Part shown: positions 1 through 5,075 of the stretch, piece after piece
Layout of the letters: each line of letters opens with the position of its first letter
Numbering within the stretch: the stretch's first letter is position 1
Source: Planctomycetota bacterium
Lineage (GTDB): Bacteria; Planctomycetota; Phycisphaerae; WQYP01
Length of the DNA stretch: 6,040 bases
Direction of reading: 5' to 3'
Assembly: GCA_021852245.1 (NCBI GenBank)
Contig: JAJZNY010000118.1
Location: forward strand, 1-6,040
Made by a program: the position numbers and the translations under genes
Notes under the pieces: generated by a model
Told to the model about the DNA's origin: nothing
Databases searched by the model: none
Seen by the model: the letters and a program-made list of their open reading frames with translations, nothing else

Positions 1-393
1 ATTCACGCCAGTTCCGCTCCCGGCGCCATCACCCGTCTGCTGGAACTTTTCCCGCCGGACATGCACACCAATATCCGTCAGGCCATTGCCACGAATATGA
101 AGGCGATTATTTTCCAGAAACTGGTCCCGTCGATCAAATCGGGCCTGGATCGCGTACCCGTAGTGGAAGTGATGCTCACCTCGCCGTCGGTGCGTAAATA
201 CATACTTGAAGGGCGCGAAAATGAACTCGGCCAGGTGATCCGTGGCGAGCGCCATGCCGGTATGATTGACTTCAACGACATGCTCGCGGAACTGGTGCAG
301 AGCGAATTTATTGCCTCCAAGGAGGCGTATCTGGCATCGCCCAATCCGGACGAACTCCGCATGCGGATGAAGGGGATCAAGACGTCAACCTGA
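1..393 (+). CDS. pilT: PilT-like type IV pilus retraction ATPase, C-terminal part (5' truncated by window edge)
   Basis: The frame is open from base 1 and ends at TGA 391-393, giving the last 130 residues of a longer protein. PilT is a cytoplasmic hexameric ATPase that powers type IV pilus retraction. The fragment starts exactly in the His box: IHASSAP with His at fragment residue 2 matches the LHTNSA motif of PilT, followed by the conserved helix ending in LFPPD. Further on, VVEVMLTSPSVRKYILEG corresponds to the PilT segment holding the AIRNLIRE-type functional motif. The tail (GMIDFNDMLAELV, then SPNPDELRMRMKGI) is typical of PilT ends. The Walker A and B motifs lie upstream of the window, so catalytic competence cannot be judged, but the His-box histidine is present, unlike in the next gene. 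A PilU paralogue is possible. The PilT/PilU family is clear; the exact symbol is less so. Confidence 0.85.
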   Translation: MHASSAPGAITRLLELFPPDMHTNIRQAIATNMKAIIFQKLVPSIKSGLDRVPVVEVMLTSPSVRKYILEGRENELGQVIRGERHAGMIDFNDMLAELVQSEFIASKEAYLASPNPDELRMRMKGIKTST

Positions 394-552
394 CCTCCGG
401 TGCGGCCGATGCCTGGAGGCCGACGCGACAGGCGGCATCGCGCCGGCACGACTTTGGCGGCGGTGTTGCTGGCAAGATTTTGAATCTATGGTACCTTTAC
501 CCAAGTCGGTGGTCGGGTTGATCCCGAGTTAATTTCTTTCCGGCTTATTTAC
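394..552. other. Intergenic region between pilT and the GspE/PilB-like gene
   Basis: This 159-base gap holds no convincing gene. A GC-rich inverted repeat (CGGCC 403-407 with GGCCG 418-422) lies just after the pilT stop without a following T-run. A second small hairpin lies at 513-527. The segment at 466-492 has a TTGCTG followed 15 bases later by TATGGT, a poor sigma70 match, so a promoter for the downstream gene may be here but is not established. No clear Shine-Dalgarno sequence precedes the next start. Confidence 0.4.
513..540 (+). terminator. Possible weak terminator or leader hairpin
   Basis: TCGGG (513-517) and CCCGA (523-527) can pair around a five-base loop. The stem is followed after a short gap by a T-rich stretch, AATTTCTTT (531-539). 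The stem is only five base pairs, so a working intrinsic terminator for pilT is doubtful. It could equally be a leader structure, since it sits about 25 bases before the next start codon. Confidence 0.2.
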
Positions 553-2286
553 GTGGCGGTGGTGATGCACGGCTTTGTTTATGTCAATCCGATTTTCCTG
601 ATTGTTTTCTTTCTGATCATCCTTGGTTGGGCAAAATTTGCCACATGGATCAGCACCGATCTCAATCAGCTCAATGATCAGGACCCAACCATCTGGCGAT
701 CTGTACTTCTCGGGTCCTTTGGCCTCAACCTCCTGCTCTGGATCATCATCCCCAACTTTGCCGGAGCCTTGATTACCAATCTGATCGTGATCGGCGGCAT
801 CTTCGGCTACTACATCAAGATACGTGTCGCACAACTCGGCCCGCCCCCCAATCCCCTCGATATGCTCACCGGCAAACTCGGCTCCACCGTTGAACAGCGG
901 CAGGCCAAGAAATCGGCCGGGCAGTTGGCCCTCTCTTACCTCAATGCCGCCGGGCGCGCAGCCCCGCTTCCCAAAGTGGATGATCCCGCTTACAACGGCG
1001 TGGTGTTGCTGGACAACCTGATATTCAGCGCGCTGGAGGCCCGCGCCCAGCGTATTGATCTGATCCCCTCCGAGCAGGCCTACGACGTAATCTACACCAC
1101 CGATGGGGTTGGATATCCGCAATCCGGCATGCAGCGCAGCGCCGCAGAACCGATCATCCAATCCGTCAAATTGATATCCGGACTTTCATTGGACGAACGC
1201 CGACGCCCCCAGAAATCATCCCTCACCGTGATGGATGCAGCGCACAATCGGACGCCTCTGGTCATTCGTACCAGCGGAACCACCGCCGGCGAGCGCCTTA
1301 CTCTCGTCATGAGCAGTTCCGAAAGTTACAAGATGCCGCTGGATAACATCGGCCTCTCGTCCGAGCAACTTGCCGCGATGCGGACTATTGTCGGCGATAA
1401 TTCAGGCTTGGTCATTGTGGCATCGCCGCCTCATATGGGGCGTACCACCACGCTCTATTCCCTGATTGGGGCGCACGATGCCTACACCCGCAGCATTCAG
1501 ACGCTTGAGGCCAATCCACGGGCGGAATTTGAATCCATCACCGTCAACACATTCGATCCGCAGGCCATGAATGTCAGTCACAGCAAGTTGCTTCAAAGCA
1601 TCTGCCTGAAGGATCCCGACATTCTCCTGGTGGGGCAGTGTCCCGATGCCGCGACCGCAGAAGTCATCTGTCGCTATGCCTCCAATGATCATCGGGTTTA
1701 TCTGGGCCTGCGCGCCGGTTCCGATGCCCCGACCATCATCGATTTATGGCGAAAACTCCTCCCGGACAAGGAACTCGCCGCCCGTCCGCTGCGCGCGGTG
1801 GTGTGCCAGCGTCTCATCCGTCTCCTCTGTCCGACCTGCAAGATCCCCTATCAGCCCGACGCCGAGACACTGGCTAAATTAAATCTTCCCGTGGGCCGTC
1901 AGATGCAGGTTTTCAAGGCCAACACCCAACCGGCACGTGATCCCAAGGGTAATCCGGTCAAATGCCCGGACTGCGCCAGCCTCGGATATCGTGGAGTGAC
2001 AGGCTTGTTTGAAGTGCTGGTGGTGACGCCGGAAATTCGGGATATGATCGCCCATGGTCGGCCGGTTGAGGAAATACGCAATGCTGCCCGCAAAAACGGC
2101 ATGATGATGCTGGTGGAACAGGGCATACGCAAGTTTGCGTTGGGCATTACCTCCATCCAGGAGGTGACCCGGGCACTCAGCGCCGAGCGTGCCAGGAAAA
2201 CGCGCGAGGAAAAAATTACCTCCGCCAGCGGCAGCAGCACCACGGGTGTGGGATATGCCTCTCCCGGCGAGAGTCGATCGGAATAG
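553..2286 (+). CDS. Membrane-anchored GspE/PilB-family protein with degenerate ATPase motifs (probable pseudo-ATPase)
   Basis: 577 residues if GTG 553 is used. ATG 565 is an equally plausible start four codons later, and neither has a good ribosome binding site. Three hydrophobic segments (about 10-27, 50-66, 69-88) replace the usual N1 domain. An N2-like domain follows from about 148, recognisable by LDERRRPQ (213-220) and RTSGTTAGER (239-248). The C-terminal ATPase domain keeps its order of motifs but not its chemistry. Walker A reads SPPHMGRTTTLYS, with Arg297 in place of the nucleotide-binding Lys and Ser291 in place of the first Gly. The Asp box reads TLEANP (317-322). Walker B reads DPDILLVGQ, with Gln362 replacing the catalytic Glu. 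The His box reads YLGLRAG, with Arg387 replacing His. The zinc motif is intact: Cys426, Cys429, Cys471, Cys474, followed by LGYRGVTGLFEVL. Family membership is secure. Lack of ATP hydrolysis and a structural or regulatory role beside PilT are inferred. It is probably co-transcribed with the CvpA-like gene. Confidence 0.88.
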   Translation: MAVVMHGFVYVNPIFLIVFFLIILGWAKFATWISTDLNQLNDQDPTIWRSVLLGSFGLNLLLWIIIPNFAGALITNLIVIGGIFGYYIKIRVAQLGPPPNPLDMLTGKLGSTVEQRQAKKSAGQLALSYLNAAGRAAPLPKVDDPAYNGVVLLDNLIFSALEARAQRIDLIPSEQAYDVIYTTDGVGYPQSGMQRSAAEPIIQSVKLISGLSLDERRRPQKSSLTVMDAAHNRTPLVIRTSGTTAGERLTLVMSSSESYKMPLDNIGLSSEQLAAMRTIVGDNSGLVIVASPPHMGRTTTLYSLIGAHDAYTRSIQTLEANPRAEFESITVNTFDPQAMNVSHSKLLQSICLKDPDILLVGQCPDAATAEVICRYASNDHRVYLGLRAGSDAPTIIDLWRKLLPDKELAARPLRAVVCQRLIRLLCPTCKIPYQPDAETLAKLNLPVGRQMQVFKANTQPARDPKGNPVKCPDCASLGYRGVTGLFEVLVVTPEIRDMIAHGRPVEEIRNAARKNGMMMLVEQGIRKFALGITSIQEVTRALSAERARKTREEKITSASGSSTTGVGYASPGESRSE

Positions 2287-2299
2287 CGAGCGATAATTC

Positions 2300-3940
2300 A
2301 TGATCATAGACATTGTAGTATTATTATTTCTGGCGCTGATCGTCTTCCTGATGGTCAATGAAGGCCCGTTTTCGGCATTGATCCTTCTTTTCTGCTCTCT
2401 GGTCGCCTCCATGGCCGCCATGGGTTACTACGAACGCGCGGCGAACATCTTCGCCAAATGGCCGGATATGGCACGCGGTGTCGCCTTCCTTCTGATCTTT
2501 TTCGTGCTGCTTACCGTCACTCGCACCATTTTCGACTTTCTTGTCCGGGACGACATCGAACTTCCCCCTCTGCCCGCCAAAATTGTTTCCGGAGTCATCG
2601 GATTTTTCGTCGGGATGGTTGTCATCGGCACCGTACTGATAGGCATCCAGATGCTGCCACTCACATCCACCATCGCCGGGTACGACCGCTACCCCAATGG
2701 CATGGCTCGAAGTTCATCCGCCATCTGGTTTGACCCGGATGGATTTGTCGAATCCATCTGGGACATTACCAGCGGTAATTCGGTCGGCGGCTCTCCGGCA
2801 TTTGCCATCGTCCATCCGCATCTGCTGCGGGAGCTTTACGGCCTGCGCTACACCGTCCAGTTCGCCGGGCATAAAACTCTGGCCCCTTCGCTGTTGAAAG
2901 TCATGGCAGCTGGAACCATTCCGGCTGATAAAGGATCGCTGTTCCACATTCCTCCCATGCCGGGAAAGAAAATTGTGGTCATCCGAACGGAAGTCCATCA
3001 CGGATCCACGCAACCGGCTGTTTCTTCCGATTCCGGTTATTTCCGTCTTACGCCGTCCGAGGTCCGACTGGTGACAACCAATGGGCATCAGTATTACCCC
3101 GTCGGTTTTCTCAGAGATGGCGCGGTATTTCAAAAGCTCACCTTTAATTCGGCCATGGTTGACGACTATCGGCATGTCAATGGTCACCGAGTGGTCATCC
3201 AGAACTGGATATTCGCCCTTCATCCATCGCAAAAGCCCTATTTTATTGAACTCAAAGGCACCGCACGCGGTATGATTGCCGGTGCCGGTATCACCAAAAC
3301 GCTTGCCGCGCTTCCCATGCATGATTATCCCAAACTGGCCTATGAAAATTCCAAGCTTACCATTACCGTCGCTGCTGACGCCAAGGTGGGAACATTGGTG
3401 GGCGTGGCGGTGCCCGCTCAAATCCGCATGTTGAAAATTGCAGGGCTTGTGCAGGCGGCCTACAAACGCCTCGGGGTCATCAGCCGCGCCATCTCCAACA
3501 GCCAACCCCCGTGGTCCGATGCTTCTTCCAAGACCGTCGGAACACCCACGGCGGAACAGGCTGGCCAGTGGCGGAGCATGGGAAACCAGTTGATTGCCGA
3601 AGGCAATTCGCATGAAGAACCTTGGTGGGAAGTGTTGCAACTGATGATCACCAGCCAGGTCAGCACCGATACGAGCCGCTCGCTGGCGCGTGAACGTCAC
3701 TTTTTCAAAAATCAGATCATCCCTCTGCTCAATGCGCAGGAGCCTGTCAATCTCCGCATCACCCCGGGTGAGCCTACGACCATCAAGATTGCGCCGGGTG
3801 ATTGGCAGATTATTCTCTGGAGCATTCACTCTTCCCGAATGTACGTCTGGAGTAAGTCGGCTTCAGTGCGGATCGGACAGGCTAACAGTGTTACGCTCGG
3901 TGGATCGGATCAGATTGTCAATTACAATCTGAGTAAATAA
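2300..3940 (+). CDS. CvpA-like inner-membrane protein with a large uncharacterised C-terminal region
   Basis: 546 residues, starting 13 bases after the preceding stop, so it very likely shares a transcript with the GspE/PilB-like gene. The ribosome binding site is weak (GAGCGA). Four hydrophobic helices at about 3-20, 24-41, 58-80 and 95-117 match the CvpA/colicin V production layout: a short first hairpin, a basic loop, the GVAFLLIFFVLL helix, then a glycine-rich last helix (VSGVIGFFVGMVVIG). CvpA itself is only about 160 residues, so some 425 residues are additional. That part has mixed, apparently beta-rich sequence. A segment near the end (NLRITPGEPTTIKIAPGDW) looks like a small beta-sandwich, PEGA- or carboxypeptidase-regulatory-like repeat. 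I see no enzymatic motif, and the only cysteine is in TM2. Four helices with the N-terminus inside would leave the tail in the cytoplasm, but charge bias is weak, and related CvpA-fused proteins carry extracytoplasmic domains, so topology is open. The CvpA assignment is moderate; function is unknown. Confidence 0.72.
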   Translation: MIIDIVVLLFLALIVFLMVNEGPFSALILLFCSLVASMAAMGYYERAANIFAKWPDMARGVAFLLIFFVLLTVTRTIFDFLVRDDIELPPLPAKIVSGVIGFFVGMVVIGTVLIGIQMLPLTSTIAGYDRYPNGMARSSSAIWFDPDGFVESIWDITSGNSVGGSPAFAIVHPHLLRELYGLRYTVQFAGHKTLAPSLLKVMAAGTIPADKGSLFHIPPMPGKKIVVIRTEVHHGSTQPAVSSDSGYFRLTPSEVRLVTTNGHQYYPVGFLRDGAVFQKLTFNSAMVDDYRHVNGHRVVIQNWIFALHPSQKPYFIELKGTARGMIAGAGITKTLAALPMHDYPKLAYENSKLTITVAADAKVGTLVGVAVPAQIRMLKIAGLVQAAYKRLGVISRAISNSQPPWSDASSKTVGTPTAEQAGQWRSMGNQLIAEGNSHEEPWWEVLQLMITSQVSTDTSRSLARERHFFKNQIIPLLNAQEPVNLRITPGEPTTIKIAPGDWQIILWSIHSSRMYVWSKSASVRIGQANSVTLGGSDQIVNYNLSK

Positions 3941-3953
3941 TTCCCCACGGCGC

Positions 3954-3983
3954 TTGACGTAAAGGGCACTTTGTAACTATAAC
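3954..3983 (+). promoter_or_regulatory. Sigma70-like promoter for the superoxide dismutase gene
   Basis: A -35 box TTGACG (3954-3959) is separated by 18 bases from a -10 box TATAAC (3978-3983). Each hexamer differs from consensus at one position, and spacing is within the normal range. Transcription would start near 3990 and give a leader of about 80 bases before the dismutase start. It lies just after the stop of the CvpA-like gene, with no terminator in between, so read-through from upstream may add to expression. No operator-like palindrome overlaps it convincingly. Confidence 0.65.
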
Positions 3984-4056
3984 CCGGATAGGTGACGCCC
4001 TGACGCGATGACCATTCGCTGCGGGCCTCGACCGGTTGGAACTTCGGATTTTCATG

Positions 4057-4063
4057 AAAGGAG
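4057..4063 (+). promoter_or_regulatory. Ribosome binding site fixing the dismutase start
   Basis: AAAGGAG at 4057-4063 sits eight bases before ATG 4072. This decides the start: an in-frame ATG at 4036 would add 12 residues but has no comparable site and would put non-homologous sequence before the conserved dismutase N-terminus. Confidence 0.85.
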
Positions 4064-4071
4064 ATCACATC

Positions 4072-4707
4072 ATGGCATTTACATTACCATCCCTTCCGTA
4101 CGATTTCGCGGCACTCGAGCCGATCATCGATTCCCAAACCATGCAGATTCACCATGGCAAACATCACGGCGGTTACGTAGCGAACCTCAACAAAGCCATT
4201 GAGGGAAAGTCAGCCCTTGAATCCAAATCCCTCGAAGCCCTCATCGGTGATTTGGCGGCGGTGCCGGATGATATCCGCGGTGCCGTTCGTAACAATGGCG
4301 GCGGACATGCCAATCACTCCATGTTCTGGCAGATCATGGCCCCCCCGGGTAACGGTGGAGGTGGTGAACCCACCGGTGAATTGCTTGCCGCCATCAATGC
4401 TGACTTCGGGAGCGTGGCGGAATTGAAATCTAAAATCAACGACGCCGCGACCAAGCGCTTTGGGTCGGGCTGGGCGTGGCTGGTTGTCAAGAATGGCAAA
4501 CTCGCCGTCGGATCTACCGCCAATCAGGATAATCCACTCATGGGTGACGCGGTCGCCGGCTTTTCGGGCAAGCCCATTCTCGGTGTGGACGTCTGGGAAC
4601 ATGCCTACTATCTCAGATACCAGAATCGGCGTCCGGATTACCTTGCTGCCTGGTGGGGCGTTGTAAACTGGACCAAAGTTGCCGAACTGTACAAAGCCGC
4701 CCGGTGA
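4072..4707 (+). CDS. sodA: Manganese-type superoxide dismutase (Fe/Mn family)
   Basis: 211 residues, full length for the family. The enzyme disproportionates superoxide to oxygen and hydrogen peroxide in the cytoplasm; no signal peptide is seen. The N-terminus [15 protein letters not shown] is classic. Metal ligands, counted from Met1, are His27 (MQIHHGKHH), His82 (HANHSMFW), Asp173 and His177 (DVWEHAYY). Second-shell His31 and Tyr35 are conserved. Metal preference is suggested by Gly78 in the GGGHANH stretch and by Gln152 in [10 protein letters not shown]. These are the manganese-type positions; iron enzymes carry the active-site Gln in the other place. The C-terminal [11 protein letters not shown] is also standard. 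Family identity is certain. Manganese rather than cambialistic use is inferred. The gene has its own promoter and strong ribosome binding site and looks functionally unrelated to its neighbours. The symbol could equally be given as sod or sodB-like in some annotations. Confidence 0.97.
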   Translation: MAFTLPSLPYDFAALEPIIDSQTMQIHHGKHHGGYVANLNKAIEGKSALESKSLEALIGDLAAVPDDIRGAVRNNGGGHANHSMFWQIMAPPGNGGGGEPTGELLAAINADFGSVAELKSKINDAATKRFGSGWAWLVVKNGKLAVGSTANQDNPLMGDAVAGFSGKPILGVDVWEHAYYLRYQNRRPDYLAAWWGVVNWTKVAELYKAAR

Positions 4708-4716
4708 CCTGTTTGC

Positions 4717-4741
4717 CGGCCGGAAATAACTCAGGCGGCCG
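4717..4741 (+). terminator. Possible GC-rich hairpin after the dismutase gene
   Basis: CGGCCG at 4717-4722 and again at 4736-4741 can form a six-base-pair, all-GC stem around a 13-base loop, starting nine bases after the dismutase stop. No T-run follows, so intrinsic termination is weakly supported. Each hexamer is also self-complementary, which raises the chance that this is coincidence in GC-rich sequence. The remaining bases up to 4788 hold only the ribosome binding site of the next gene; I see no clear promoter. Confidence 0.25.
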
Positions 4742-4778
4742 ATCAAGACTTCTCCTGGACCGTGCCGCCGCATAAAAA

Positions 4779-4787
4779 GAGGTGATC
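4779..4787 (+). promoter_or_regulatory. Strong ribosome binding site of the WXG100-like gene
   Basis: GAGGTGATC (4779-4787) is an extended match to the 16S rRNA 3' end. The GAGG core is six bases before ATG 4789. It is the longest Shine-Dalgarno match in the window, suggesting that this small protein is made in quantity, and it supports the chosen start. Confidence 0.75.
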
Positions 4788-4788
4788 G

Positions 4789-5061
4789 ATGGGGAAAGCG
4801 AGTGTTGATCCGGCCGAACTGCGGCGCTTTGCGCAGGGCCTCAATCAATTTAATAACGATCTTCAGACCCTGATGGCCGGTCTCAGTGCCCGCATGCGGG
4901 CGCTGGAGAGCACCTGGCGCGATCAGGAGCAGAAGAAATTCGCCGAAGCCTTTGATCAGACGGCCAAATCGCTTTCGGTTTTTCTCGAGGCCTCCAGCCA
5001 GCACGCCAAGGTATTGATGAAGAAGGCTCAGTTGATCGAAAAATATCTCAGCGAACATTGA
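4789..5061 (+). CDS. WXG100-like small helical protein (ESAT-6 superfamily, atypical motif)
   Basis: 90 residues, matching the usual length of about 100. WXG100 proteins fold as a two-helix hairpin, dimerise, and are typically exported by type VII systems. Here VDPAELRRFAQGLNQFNNDLQ and the region to about 41 form the first helix. Trp43 sits at the turn, the expected mid-protein place, and FAEAFDQTAKSLSVFLEAS onward forms the second helix. The Trp-x-Gly signature is altered: it reads TWRDQEQKKF, with Asp45 instead of Gly, but the Trp and the Phe eight residues on (Phe51) are kept. The C-terminus, EKYLSEH, resembles but does not satisfy the YxxxD/E export signal, because Glu is at +3. No signal peptide or membrane segment. 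It is followed after 14 bases by a helical partner gene. The fold call is fairly firm; secretion is inferred and doubtful without visible type VII machinery. Confidence 0.75.
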   Translation: MGKASVDPAELRRFAQGLNQFNNDLQTLMAGLSARMRALESTWRDQEQKKFAEAFDQTAKSLSVFLEASSQHAKVLMKKAQLIEKYLSEH

Positions 5062-5075
5062 GTTGAGTTGAACCG

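Noticed and set aside
403..422. GC-rich inverted repeat after pilT considered as a terminator
   Set aside because: The stem is five base pairs with a ten-base loop and no T-run; a competing pairing of CCTCC (394-398) with GGAGG (415-419) is equally likely.
466..492. TTGCTG...TATGGT as promoter for the GspE/PilB-like gene
   Set aside because: Both hexamers have mismatches and the spacer is only 15 bases; not strong enough to list as a feature.
529..1161. 210-codon minus-strand open frame opposite the 5' part of the GspE/PilB-like gene
   Set aside because: Antisense to the region encoding the membrane segments and N2 domain; no family resemblance.
2714..3829. Long open frame (371 codons) on the minus strand inside the CvpA-like gene
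   Set aside because: It mirrors the codon structure of a well-supported + strand gene, its translation lacks any recognisable motif or membrane pattern, and no promoter or ribosome binding site accompanies it.
4036..4071. Upstream in-frame ATG as start of the dismutase
   Set aside because: No good ribosome binding site, and it would add 12 residues unlike the family; ATG 4072 has AAAGGAG at ideal spacing and begins the conserved N-terminus.
4008..4202. 64-codon + strand frame overlapping the dismutase leader and start, considered as an upstream regulatory ORF
   Set aside because: It runs far into the dismutase gene in another frame, has no ribosome binding site, and its peptide is low-complexity basic sequence typical of a frame shadow.
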